From NCBI GenBank assembly GCA_916613615.1, contig OU744731.1, forward strand, positions 19,252,328 to 19,316,327: DNA of 64,000 bases, given 5' to 3'. The notes beneath the pieces were generated by a model. It was not told where the DNA came from. It saw only the letters and a list, made by a program, of their open reading frames with translations, and ran no database searches. Below, piece after piece: positions 44,276 through 56,118 of this stretch. A program made the position numbers and the translations under genes. Within the stretch, counting starts at the first letter, position 1; every line of letters begins with the position of its first letter. This stretch comes from Steromphala cineraria. Lineage: Eukaryota; Mollusca; Gastropoda; Trochida; Trochidae.

Positions 44276-46061
44276 AACACCCTCTCCATATAATCTAATA
44301 GATTCGAAAAAAGAGTTTAAGATGTTTACTTCCAAGCCATTGAAAGGAAATTTCTATTTTTATTGTTGATTGTATTATTGCATTTCATGTCATCAGAATG
44401 TCCTTTGCTTGAAACATCACATTTGTATCGGAACGGTATTAATATAAGCCCCTGGCTTGTTTGTCAGTCCGTTTCATATTTCCACGAATAATAAAATATG
44501 TTGAAACCATTTCAAATAATGATATTGTTCAATGTTTTAATTCACAGTGGTAGTCATTGAGGATTATTTGCACCAATAACATAAAACAAGATAAATAATT
44601 AACTGAAAATAAACACAATGATACAATATCAATTAGTCCAGATTCATTTTTTGTGTTATGAGGTATATTTTACTTGCATTTCAGGGTTTTATTTTATCTG
44701 TATAAAAATGTAATTTGTCTTGGTTTTTTTTTGGGTTTCTGAAAAGTTTAAAGCTTTATTGGTTGTTTTCCTGGATGCTTTTGACAATTAATTTTCTTCA
44801 ATTTTGCATATGTCAGAGTGTTCAACATCAAGCCTATCTATGTTAGCCGTTAATTGGGAACTGTTATTGTAACAATCAGCCCTCGTTAGCCCCTGCTGTC
44901 AAGTTGACAATATATCACAGATTGGCACCTGCTGTGTATACAGACTTACAGGTGGGCATACTCAAGCTATTGCTTGTCACGTGCCTCTCTTATAACAATA
45001 TGATGCAGTATCTGATTATTGAAATCCTAGTGGTTAAAAAAGAACCAATGAAATGATTTTAGCTAAACATCTGCTATGATCTTTGTACCTGACTGAATCA
45101 GTGTTGAAATGACCTTTGAAGACAGAGGTCAAAATCTGATCAGTGATCAGTGATGGATTAATGTGCTTTAATTTGATGGGACATAGATACTCATATTCGG
45201 AGAAGGTTAGTTTCCCATACTTTTTGCAGCCTATCTTTTGGCAAACTTGGAAATTTGATATCATGTAGTTTGTGTATATGGTTGCCATGTATTTCATTTG
45301 TTTGAAATCTAAATTTGTTAAATTGTTAACTATGTCAATTACATAACAATACTGTGTCCCTTTCATAACAAAAAAAATAAGAAATACAATGTATATTTTG
45401 TTTAAACATTTTAAAACTTATTTATCTGGTATGGTAAACAAGCTATGCGCTAGAGTAGAAGCATGTAAACTGAAATAGACAAAAATAAGTGAACGCTGAC
45501 ATATTACGATAGTTGCCATACTATCACTGTTATTTATTTCAAATCATGCGAGAATTGGGAACAGGATAACACACCTTTCAAGACTAATCATCAAGGAGAT
45601 AGTATTTCTCTTTTGCATCCCTGTTACGTTGGAAAACCATACATATTATTATTATTGTATTGTTAGTTAAGTGTTATTTTGTTTCGCCAAGTATTCATCA
45701 GATTGGACGAAGCATTCATAATACAGTGATATTCTTTTGAAATAATTATCATATCTTGCGAGAATTAAGAACATTCTACAATATATCAGACTTTACAAAA
45801 CTTAATCAGTCATTCGCATTCATAAAACACAGTGTTATTCTTTTGAAATAATTATCAAAATGACACCTAAAAAATAAACATATTTTAAATCTTGCGAGAA
45901 TTAAGAACATTCTACAAGATATCAGACTTTATAAGACTAATTCAGTCATCAGAGATAGCAGTTGTCTCCTGCATGCCTGTAGCGTCGAAAAACCATCAAT
46001 AGGTGATATTCTTTTCTTTTGATACATTTAAATGTTGAGACAACACAAAACTTACATACAT

Positions 46062-46395
46062 ATACACAAATATACAAGAGTATAAAAAAATAAACAATAA
46101 TATACAATGGTTAACAAAATATACAATAGTAAACAACAATATACAAGAGTAAACAATAATATACAAGAGTAAACAACAATATACAAGAGTATACAAAAAT
46201 ATACAAGAGTATACAAAAATATACAAGAATATACAAAAATATACAAGAGTATACTGGTTTTGGAAATTCGGAGTATACTGGCCAGGAAATTTTTGAAAAT
46301 CCTAAGTATACTGAGGTATACTATTTTGTATATTCGGGGTATACTGATCAGTATACCTCATTAAATTAAGGTATTTTGTCCAGTGTTAACCATGA
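46062..46395. repeat. GTATAC-type array, right border of the 9.9 kb block
   Basis: About nine degenerate units of roughly 20 bp (ATACAAGAGTATACAAAAAT) followed by GAGTATACTGG, GAGGTATACT and the palindrome GGTATACTGATCAGTATACC. In reverse complement it lines up with the left array in the order of motifs. Tyr/Ile/Cys-rich minus-strand frames here (45996-46246) are translated repeat. Confidence 0.7.
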
Positions 46396-47345
46396 CGTCT
46401 GAGACTGATTCAACGTATTAAAATTCCTCAAACTTGTTATAATTAATTACCTATTAATCATAGTTTCATTTACAAATAACATGGATATAGTTAAAGTCCT
46501 GATATTTTAACGAATTCAGTTCAGAAAGATCTTTCTTTTGCTCATGAGTTTGTTGAAAATTAATATGGGTGATTTGTTGCTAAATCAGAAAAGCAAAATG
46601 TTGATATCCATTTTGTCCTGAGAGACAACGGTCAGACAGAGGTGTATAAGGGTATAGAAAATCAATTCTGTGAGAAGCATAATCGAAGTGCCATTGTCAC
46701 AAATCAGGATACAAAAAGAATCTTACCTAAGTGTCTTCTGATATCAAATATATCTACACAAGTTGATAAAAGTAACAACATATCCGAGGCTTGTCGATGA
46801 AATAAAATTAATTAGATGTTTTATTGTAGTGACAGTGATGGAGGACAGCCTTATAGACAGCCGGTGAGCAACAATTGTGATGGTACTAGGCGCTATATAA
46901 ATTAATTATTATTATTATAGCCACATTAGTTAATCTGTGAGCATGAAATACAAGTACATTTTGATTTAAACATATCACAGCACATACAACCATTGGGTGA
47001 TTTCTGGAAAATCCTAAAGCCTTCAATACACTTGACCTCACATATTGTACATCCCTGCAATAATCACTGATAACTGGCTTTATGATTCCTCATAGTCATT
47101 GTGTCTTCCAGCTCTTGTCTATTCTTGTAAATACTTGGCAATATTCTTTGGTGGATAACAATGGACAATTCTGGTTACATTCTGTGGATCAAAACCCATT
47201 CCAGCAGTTGATGTTGTCAGATCTTGTTCTTGGATTTTCCTTCTTTAACTCTTTAATTGCCTCATTTATAGTTTCTGAAACTTGAGATAAAAAGAAGCAT
47301 GAATAACACGAGTGAATTGTTTGCTTACCAAATAATTGTTGCAAA
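46396..47345. other. Mostly non-coding; SINE-like tail and a possible exon
   Basis: 46832-46918 ends GGCGCTATATAAATTAATTA followed by (ATT)n, a common invertebrate SINE/LINE tail. On -, about 47283-47190 reads VSETINEAIKELKKENPRTR before a TGA and follows a pyrimidine-rich acceptor (TTTTTATCTCAAG). It could be the last exon of the gene at 47346-47949. Confidence 0.35.
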
Positions 47346-47949
47346 TCAAACACGACAGTCCTCGTATAGCTGAAACATTGGATGGGTCTTCAGTTGATCT
47401 TCAGTTGGTGATCCACTCATTGCTATGAACATAGCGTTGCAGTACAGGTAGTGTCCAAGGTCGAAATGCCACCCTGGCACACTGCCCATACACAAATGAC
47501 ACAAAATGGCGCCCATCTTGAGATGCATGTGCAGCGGCGTGTTTGGTTGATTTCTAACGATGTGGAACAAGACATCTGGGTCTATGCCATTCTTCTCAAA
47601 ATCTGATACAACCGTCGGTATTAAAGACGGGAGGGTGTCGTCTGACATGGGCGATGCTGGGGAATTGTCAAAACAGATGGCGGTGTCTCCGGGATGGTCG
47701 AAAACAGAGAATCATCAATGCTTGGGGTGTCTGGGATTGAAGTGGAAAGGCCGAAGTCCCGTTCCATCCCAGACAACCAAGCATCGATATCGTCAAAAAG
47801 ATCTTGGCATCTCAGGCTTTCGTCATCGGTACTGTCATCAATCACTATAGCTTCGTCTCTGTTCATGTTCATGATGATCATGAGGATGAGTGATGAGAAG
47901 GTGGCAGGCAGTAGCTTGAATCTCGAAGGCTTAACGAATTTCCTTGGAC
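47346..47949 (-). pseudogene. Unrecognised small gene with two overlapping frames
   Basis: An acceptor (TTTTATCAG, 47950) opens a frame with GPRKFVKPSRF, an acidic stretch (VIDDSTDDESLRCQDLFDD) and IPDTPSIDDSLFSTIPETP; it stops at 47621. A second frame, open from about 47724, contains MSDDTLPSLIPTVVSDFEKN, NQPNTPLHMHLKMGAILCHL and FDLGHYLYCNAMFIAMSG and stops at 47346. The two are open together for about 100 bp. A single-base shift in that zone would give one protein of about 190 residues; it could be an indel, sequencing error or recoding. No family recognised. Confidence 0.45.
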
Positions 47950-47989
47950 CTGATAAAAGCAAATTTTTCTACTAATCTTTGAAGGGCAT

Positions 47990-50900
47990 TTAAAGGAGGT
48001 ATACATAGACAGTAAGATTTATTTTGTATGATAGTTAATTCTTATTTCTTTTTATTGTTGATACCTTTTGCCTTTATATTTGTTATGTAAGCTAAGATAA
48101 CACACAAATGACTAAAAAGGAATTCAATGAACATAACTAACATTGAATTTACCTTTCATCTACAATGTGACATTCATCTTTGATGATGGCAACTATCCTG
48201 ACCACTTGTTCTGCTGATTAGTAAGATCCATTTAAATCATATTGGTGTACCAATATGACGGGATACATACCTCGATATACACCTTCCATCTGTACTTCTC
48301 CATACATACCTCGATATACACCTTCCATCCGCACTTCTCCTTCAGCATTCTTTCCCCACAGAGGCAGATTAAGTCATAAAATGTTGATACAGCCTCTGTT
48401 CTAATACATCGAAATCAGTGGGTTTCGGCAGTTCCCCCTGGCGGAAAAAAATTGCACCACAATCCATTTGAATTTCATTATCAAATGACAACGCTTCTCG
48501 CATGAAAAGGGTTGTTCATATCACTATGCCTTTGCCATCATTAGGCAAGCGAATGTTGCAAGTTGTGTTATAAAAATACATACATATTCTTTGTAGGTTT
48601 TGTATTATAAATATATGTATACGGACCTTGAAAATTTCGTGTCGTCTTACATGAAGTTCTTGCCGCATCATTAAGTCAAAATGATGATTTAAGAACAGCG
48701 TAGAATCTTTTGTTACAATAATAATAAGTTATTAAACCAGTGCATATTTACTTTCTGTTTGTAGTTTATCATGGGGGAAAATGTGAAGACTGTTATCCAT
48801 AAATACGGTACTAAATTAAGCTTTGTAATTTTTACTAAATAAATCTTCGTAAAACTCCTACCCAAGCCTGATGACGCATTTATAACGACTACTTTCATTG
48901 CTCTCAACCGAATCAATGTTGGATTCTTGTAACATATTTTTGGATCTCTCTGAAATTGAATTGACATTTCCTTTTCAGCTTAGAGCGTCAAAATTTATCA
49001 TAATGTGGGATTGGAGGTATACATGCCATGTGTTTTTGACAGGAACTAAAAAAGAGAGCCACTCCGTCACTATTCGAGTCAATTATGTCTGTATACTTTC
49101 ACATTCAACTGAAAATTATCAATAGGTTTGCGTTCGATAGATTTGTTATCTTCACTGACAGTCAATCATTGATTAATTACACAATTAGAAACATTTTGGA
49201 TTTCGATCTAATCAATTTACCCCGTTATATTTATTTTCTTGCGATATTGAATGGCCTGGATTAGCATAACATTATACAATCTTATAGTCAAGCAATACAA
49301 CTCTATACATTTAAGTAAAATACATAGAATGAATATGGTCGAGGTTTCCGTTTCTCATCAAAATTGATCTTAAGTCAACCATGTAATGTCAGAGTCATCA
49401 TTATACAATTTGCAACTTTAAGCAATCAACCGCCAGTTAATAAATTAAACTGGAACATGTGAATGAAAGTGTACATTCCTCTCCTGTTGCAGATTGATTG
49501 CTTTTTTAAAGCAGCACGTTAAGTCGTCGACATGATACATGCACGGACTGGACACATGTCCGAAATAGATTCTGATACATCGTAATATTACCCTTTAGAT
49601 GCAATTTACAAAATAAGAATACCTGAATAATTCATTAATTATGTACAAATGTAGGATCGTTTATTGGAGTTAACATTGGAGAGGTAGGTTTTTGATTTAC
49701 ACACTATAAAGTATGGCGATTACGTAATAATTACTGAGCGGCATGCTCTGCCTCAAGAAGAATTAGAGGGACTTAAACCATCATATCATTATTTCAAAGG
49801 GACATGATTGTCTAAATAATATAACCGCCGAAGTGAATTTGGCAATTATTATCTTTAGCGAGAGAATCTGTCCCGGGCATGAATACATAGATCCTGCAGT
49901 CATAAGTAAATATAAGTATATAATTGCATCGCTATAAATGCTTTAAAAACGTGATCTATACCTTCTTTGGCAACAAAGAAAGATTAAAGGAAAATTCAAG
50001 TACGATTTTAAAATTAATTCTAGCAAAAGTTTGAGTTATAAAAGACATTCTCACAAATTATTATTTTTTTCTGTCAACGAGTTAAGTATTTACAGAATTT
50101 TAAACCTTCGTCTTTGAGCGATGACGGGGATCGCCATTTTATTTGAAAATGTGACGTCATCGACACACCACAAGAAATCGATGCAAGGAGCTTACATTAT
50201 AAACTCCGTACATCTTTGTGCAGTGGAGTTTCCATGATTTGGTCAGAATTGCTGAATGTGTGCGCTGCGCACTTTGTTGACGTAAAACATCGTTGTGCCT
50301 ACAGAACGACCCAGTCGTCGGACAGATTATTCAACAAGCAACTACGACTTATATGCGGTTTTGTCTAGTATTATAAACGATATGAATTTATCTAAAAAAA
50401 ACACCTAAAATAAATAAATAAATGTTTTTTAAAAACGAGCAAGAGTATAACATCTTGTCGTGTTCTTTGTACTTTTTTTCTGATTCAAACATGGTACTTA
50501 ATGATTACCTGAAATATGTTGACGTACTATATAAATACTAATTTTTTATCTAAATTTAACACTTTCAAAATAGAAAACGTTTCCTTGAAATTTGATACAT
50601 CAAACGTGCATGTCAATGATTAATCTGTTATATACATATTATCAATCACTAAGACTTTTGCATATCATTTTCATATCTTTTCAAATATAAGAAAGGATAT
50701 TTTTTAATGACATTTTATTTTCTCAGAGTTACTACGATAGGTTTTGTTTTTAAATCTGGCACTCTTTAACATTCAATCTGTAGATTTTTAAAAAGCCTCA
50801 AGTCAGTTTGAAAGGGGGAAAATAATTTTTGTTATGAACGTGTTAGAATCATTGCATTATTTTTAAAATATAAAAAGGAAATATTCAATGTAAAATATGC

Positions 50901-52022
50901 ATAAATTACGTAAATCTAGTATTTTGTAAAAAAAATTGAAGGGTTAATTAGGAGACATAAGTTGTGATAAGTTGTGCATTGTCATCATTAAAATCATATC
51001 ATTCTGTTCAATATTGAATAAAAAAAATCATAGTTAAATCATTTTACTAAATGATATAATAAGAAGAAAGCTCCAAACAAATGTGGGTTATTCAGCAACA
51101 TCATAGCAACTTGGATAATAAAAAAACACTCGATGATATAAAGAAATTTTGTGAGTGTAATATTATTTTGTATTCCTTGCTAATGAGTTGATAGATCTTA
51201 ATATTATTCAAAACACCATTCCTTACTGATTGTTTTAGTATACTTATAATATCTCATAATTCCATTTTATTGTTTGAACGTATTGTTTAGCAGAAAAACC
51301 TCAACATGGTATATTATGTGAACATAACAAGAATCGTTAATCATTCCGATAATATTTCATACAGCATGTGCGCCTCAGCAATTCGTAATCAAAATTGGTT
51401 TCGTACCGGCGACTTTAAATAAATAGAAAAATATGTTCGTCCTCAAACAAGCCAAGATTTATATAATAAAAACGTGAAGTCCATGCCAACATAGAAGATG
51501 CCATCTTTCAAATTAATCCATCGTGTTTTGATTGATATAAACCATTTTATTTTGAATACGAACCATACCACCATCATCGCGGATTCGCTTTTAAGGATTC
51601 GCTTCGACAAGATCACGTCAGTAGGTCTATTTTTTCGAGTGAAATAATTAATAAAAAATTATTCTATGTTACGTTAGGTTTTTTTACAAATGCACTTATT
51701 TCAGCAAAGTCATTTAACACTTTATTTCAACCTAATGTATGGTGTCTCTAGCTTATAAAAATTCTAAAAAATGTCAGTGAGAGTCAGTGTTCAAACCTTG
51801 TGACGTCTGCACATGGGTGATCTTTTCCAACCTGTACTGAAGTTTTCAGAAGTCTGCTGGTCAGAAATATTTATTTATTGCTTTGGGCATCATAGAAGTA
51901 GAATATTCTTGACCCGGCATGTCTTTACTGAAGTCGTAACGGTTGTTACAGTCTCATGTTTGGCGGGCCGTCACCGCCCACCATTGAATCTAACGGCGTC
52001 TCCTAATATCGTGGTGTGTCGC
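47990..52022. other. Long non-coding stretch with minor repeats
   Basis: A 37-bp direct doublet at about 48262-48340 (CATACCTCGATATACACCTT). A left-end copy of the CCCCACAGAGGCAGAT family runs from 48353 to about 48560. One TGACGTCA site lies at 50152-50159. Short frames at 48713-49125 and 51813-52025 have no support. Confidence 0.4.
48353..48560 (+). repeat. Left part of a 'CCCCACAGAGGCAGATCAAG' element
   Basis: Aligns with 34321-34510: CCACAGAGGCAGATTAAGTC, CAGCCTCTGTT, CTGGCGGA, AATGACAACGCTTCTCGCAT, CATATCACTATGCCTTTGCC. The right end was not located. Confidence 0.52.
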
Positions 52023-52075
52023 TGACGTCATATTCCCGGTGTTTCTCGCTCTCGTTTACCGTTCGAGATACCAAT
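52023..52075 (+). promoter_or_regulatory. Possible promoter with CRE-like TGACGTCA
   Basis: Perfect 8-bp TGACGTCA at 52023-52030, then a locally G+C-richer, CpG-containing stretch (CCGGTG, CTCGCTCTCG, CCGTTCGAG) ending at a well-placed ATG. CREB/ATF proteins bind this site (established). Function here is inference. Confidence 0.35.
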
Positions 52076-52097
52076 ATGGCGTGCCCCATCGATGCCG
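52076..52097 (+). CDS. Possible first coding exon (seven codons)
   Basis: CCAATATGGCG start reading MACPIDA plus one base, then donor GCCG|GTAAAC. Beyond it lie only repeats within the window's next kilobases; no continuing exon was found. Confidence 0.3.
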
Positions 52098-52274
52098 GTA
52101 AACTTGATTTTTCCCAACTTTGAATTGTTATTGCAGATTTGGTGATTTAGCTAAAAATTATTAGCCAAAGTTGAAGGATTTATCAATATACATTGTTTTA
52201 AAAGGCTCTTTTTCATTTTTCATTGGAATTTTCCTTTAACATTTCATAAAAGCTCTAAGAACAAGAACAATGTA

Positions 52275-53030
52275 TAACTAGGACTGCCGCAGCAGTACTT
52301 AGGTCTTCAAGATTCCTCTTTGACCATCACATACTGTTTGACCTTCAGATGCATGTTTGACCTTCACATGCATGTTTGTTAAAGAGTACAGCTTTTTAAA
52401 ATGCAAAGTTTGACCCTTCCTCATGACTGGAAGTGACTGTTCGCGAGCGATTTTATTCTTTAATCCTGAAGACATTTCTCATGTCTAACTCTCATGCAAA
52501 AATCATTAAGTTCTAAGGTCTGTTTTTTTAAGTTATGTGCCCTTGAAGTTCGCGATTTTCAGATTTTGGTCAACTTTGAAAGGTCACAGCACAAACAGTA
52601 TTAAGGTTAGGTCTTACAACTTTAGGAATTCAAATCTACAATACTTCAGCTACATTCAGTATGAATTTCAGCTCTCTGGTGCCGTTATCTTCAGAGGAGA
52701 AGATTGTCAAAGGCGGGTGGGGTCGGAAACGGTCGAAAATGCACTAAAAGCAAGACGGCGGTCAAACCACGTGGCCTACGAATTTGTCCTGATTTCGTTT
52801 TTTTCATCATCTTTTATTGCGCATCTTTTTAAAAAACATTTCAAGTCTCTAAGTGCATTTTGTAAGAAAAATCAATGTTAAATTTTCAATTTTGGATTCA
52901 AACTGGACCTTTCATGAATGAGCCGATTTCGCATGTCTATTCCACAGTAAGGGCTATCAGCATGCCAAGTTTCATCGTATTTGGAGCAGCTGTTTTGGCT
53001 GTAGCTCCTTCACAAAAAAAGTACAAATAA
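52275..53030 (+). repeat. 'TTAGGTCTTCAAG' repeat family, copy 2
   Basis: Starts AACTAGG, a palindrome with one mismatch (52283-52296), then ACTTAGGTCTTCAAGATTCC. It ends in the shared block GGTCGGAAACGGTCGAAAAT, ... CCACGTGGCCTACGAATTTG. It is followed head-to-tail by copy 3. Frame 52537-52881 is part of the repeat. Confidence 0.6.
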
Positions 53031-53983
53031 TAACTAGGACTGCCGCGGCAGTACTTAGGTCTTCAAGACTTCCTCTTTGACCTTCGCACACTGTTTGACC
53101 TTCACATGACCTTTTGTCTAAGAGGTAAACAGTAACTAATACATTATCAAAATGACCACATTTCACTTGATATTCAATGTTAAAGCCTTTACCGAAAATT
53201 CATCACGGCAGCAAACATGAATCATCTCAGGTTATACAGTCTTGTTGCTGCCTGATGATAGATAAAACATTGCTAAGTGTTTTGTTGCCAATGAACTACA
53301 GTTTTTCAATAATTCATATATCAGAATCATTCAAAACGAAAGTAAGATTGATTACATCTAAGTGCTCGAAATGCAATGGTAATGTTTAATCTAATTTTAA
53401 TGAGATTTATCAAAGATTGTATGATCTTTTATCTTTCATTTGATATATAGAACAAGTATTTATCATGTGTCGTTGGTTTACAAGGGTTTTTCAAACATAC
53501 CCACCAAAACACCCGATTTCCAAAATGCAAACTTTGACCCTTCCTCAGGACCGGAAATGACTGTTCGCGATAGATTTTATTCTTTTATCTTGAAGACCTT
53601 GCTAATGTCTTAGTCTCATGCAAAAATCATTAAGTTCTATGGTAGGTAGGTAGGTAGGTGAAATTAAGGGCGAAGTTTGGGCCAAATATGACCTACATGC
53701 GCCCGGCACTTGGAGTGATTATTGAGAGTTAAAAACATTTAAAAGTTAAAATTGAGTATTAAATGTTATATAAGGTCATATTTGCCAGTGTTCTTGACAA
53801 AATTTAAAACTGATCTTTGGAAGATTGTCACAGGCGGGTGGGGTCGGAAACGGTCGAAAATGCACTAAAAGCAAGATGGCGGACAAACCACGTGACCTGC
53901 GAATTTGTCCTGATTCCCTTTTTTTCATCATTTTTCACTGCGCATCTTTTAAAATAAGACTTTGTCTTGAAGACCTAATAAGA
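53031..53983 (+). mobile_element. 'TTAGGTCTTCAAG' repeat family, copy 3, with both ends
   Basis: Left end TAACTAGG-palindrome (53039-53052)-ACTTAGGTCTTCAAGAC; right end GTCTTGAAGACCTAATA near 53964-53983. The ends are therefore inverted repeats of TTAGGTCTTCAAGAC, as in a DNA transposon. A (GGTA)n run at 53641-53660 interrupts the interior. It shares the GGTCGGAAACGGTCGAAAAT block with copy 2. No transposase. Confidence 0.62.
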
Positions 53984-53984
53984 A

Positions 53985-54246
53985 CAAGATATGTGTTTGT
54001 GAAACACGAATGCCCCCGGATGCATCCTGCTCGCTGTGTCAAGGTCAAGGTCACAAGGTCAAATGTCATGGTGTCATCTGAAAGGTCTCATCACAAGGGA
54101 TCCATATGTCAAGTATCAAAGACCTAGCTCTGACCAATCAAAAGTTATGACCAAGGTTAAAGTTTTTGTGGACAAACGGACAGACGGACAGACGGACAGG
54201 TGAAAAATAATATACCCCCGGAATCTCCGATTCGGGGCATAAAAAG
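53985..54246 (+). mobile_element. Short inverted-end element, copy 2 (ATGCCCCCG ends)
   Basis: Near-identical to 10361-10606. Differences are confined mainly to the GACAGACGGACAG run and the right end (ATCTCCGATTCGGGGCAT). It abuts the right end of the preceding repeat. Confidence 0.75.
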
Positions 54247-55327
54247 GAAAAGAACTTTAAGAAAACGGATAAAAACAATAATGCCAACAATAGAACGTCA
54301 CTTTGACCTGTCAATGAAAGTAAAAATGGCGGCTTATCATTCGACTTGTGTCCGCAACCATGTTGAACTCCATACAGTGTTGTGACATTGCATAAAGTGC
54401 TTGATGTCGTAACCGGTGTTGCACGGAGCTCGTAATGTATTCGATCAGCTGTTTAGGAGTTCATTTGGTTCAGAGCGTTCACTCTACAGTTCCGTTGTTG
54501 TTTTTGATTGATACTTGTCTTACTCTGAGCATCATTGTTATCATAGAGTGGCAATGAGTGCATCATAATCGGCGTTATTTTTGTAGGAAAAAGATCATGA
54601 AAGGGTTGTGTTAAAACCGGGTAGATTAGCAGTTTAATAATCATCTCAGTTTAATAAATATATATTATACTATTCATCAATTATTGGAATGACTAAGTCA
54701 CTTGAACTATGATCACGCCATAGAAAGATACTTAAGTTTAATAAGTTTAATACTATTTGCACATTCATACATGTACATGTAGGCCTATAGATGTAATTGG
54801 TATTCAATAATAATTACTGAAATATCATTTGCCAAAAGTAGAAATTGTAAGCCCGTATTTAAGAACTAGAAGGGGTCTAGTTATATTAAATCGATTTTAT
54901 TGTCATTGTTAACTTTTTTAAATTTTTTTATCAGACTAATCATATGATATAATTATATTCAGTATGACGGAATGATTGCATACCACATATTTTTTTCTGA
55001 ACTGTTGAGTGTTGACGGATGAAATTCAATTGTTTATTTCCTTGCAAAACACAATGTTACCAGTGACCATCTATTATTTTAATGCATGATAGTTTGTATA
55101 ACTATAGGAGTAAGATTCATATTATCAATTCACTTAAACTTGAACCTAAATGTACGATTCATTGTATAATCATAATTTCTATATACAAATTAATTTTAAG
55201 GCGAATTCCTCACTGACATTACAGTAATGTTTGAAGGAATCCACGAATCAAGAAGTGTTTTAAAGAAATGTGTTACAAAGATATTTAGTTTATATTTGAA
55301 CATAATACGAATATAAACTTTTCTCAG
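54247..55327. other. Intergenic, nothing firm
   Basis: A 19-codon frame MAAYHSTCVRNHVELHTVL begins at an AAAATGGCGG context near 54326 but has no donor or continuation. Confidence 0.35.
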
Positions 55328-55383
55328 AGTCTGCTGATTGAGAGGGAGGAGAGAGCTGGAGACTGGCGAAGCAGAGAAGATAC

Positions 55384-56082
55384 ATGCACGTGCATCTGGG
55401 AGTTGATCTAACTACCCTCAGGTATATATAGTGTAAACTGTTGTAAATGCCATTCGACATTCATTTCATTTTTTTTTTACCAGTTTCAAATGTTAAATAA
55501 CTTTTAAATTAAACAATAAATCAGTTACAATGCACACTATAGTCTTTCAACCTGGCAGGGTTCACAAGAACAGAACAAGTTATTAGGCTTGGCACATATT
55601 TGATAAGGGATCGACATATACAATTTATGGGATTGATTTTTCACTTCATTTACATCTGTATTTTTATCTTTCTCTTGTACAGAACTTTGCTGATGGCCAA
55701 CGCTGTGAAGAAACATATACAAGAATACATGATAAGACGGCTTTTCATAGAAATGTATAAAAGATTAATAAACAATTATGTAAACATTATATCGGTTTTT
55801 TTACTTGTTAATTTGTTGGTTGAATTGATGCAGCTGTTCCCGACGATATACCATATTCTCTATCCCTCAACCACAAACCAGATAAAACATACACAAAACA
55901 GGCAGTCCCCTGCGACACTTGCCGAGGCGTTTATTACAAATTTTTGCACATTGCAAATCATATCAAGGATACCGCGCCTCATCCTCGTTTCCATTACCCA
56001 CACCGTCAGTCGGGAACATGTTGCAGGAAGGTCAGTTTGGCAGCACTCAGATTTTACGTCAGTCACATCAATCATCCATCAG
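55384..56082 (+). CDS. Weak three-exon gene model, unrecognised
   Basis: Exons 55384-55421 (exon from acceptor 55327; donor CAG|GTATAT), 55683-55779 (acceptor TCTCTTGTACAG, donor TAT|GTAAAC) and 55834-56082 (T-rich acceptor GATGCAG, donor CAG|GTTAGC) keep one frame open for 128 codons: MHVHLGVDLTTLRTLLMANA, then KKHIQEYMIRRLFIEMYKRL, then LFPTIYHILYPST. The last exon is also open one frame over, with more protein-like sequence (VPCDTCRGVYYKFLHIANHI, QSGTCCRKVSLAALRF), so the true frame is unsure. No family known. Confidence 0.27.
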
Positions 56083-56118
56083 GTTAGCATTACATTCACC
56101 ATGGTGATATGTACTTAA

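Larger units (their letters stand above)
36660..46061. other. AT-rich 9.4 kb interior, almost gene-free
   Basis: No intact gene. Contains the TTAA element (37164-37512), two LINE remnants (37528-37625 and 43748-44275), and a diverged duplication with about 1.2 kb offset: 39893-39960 resembles 41062-41130 (GTAGGCAATACACA ... ATTACAGGG) and 40474 resembles 41738. Near the right end a unit beginning (C/T)TTGCGAGAATTAAGAACA occurs three times (about 45545, 45757, 45892). Other open frames are short and unsupported. Confidence 0.5.

Noticed and set aside
45996..46246. Two minus-strand frames rich in Tyr, Ile, Cys and Leu that look membrane-like
   Set aside because: They are translations of the roughly 20-bp TATAC-type tandem array in two registers; the sequence is repeat, not gene.
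53641..53660. (GGTA)n run as a telomere-like or regulatory array
   Set aside because: Only about five units inside a repeat; an ordinary microsatellite.
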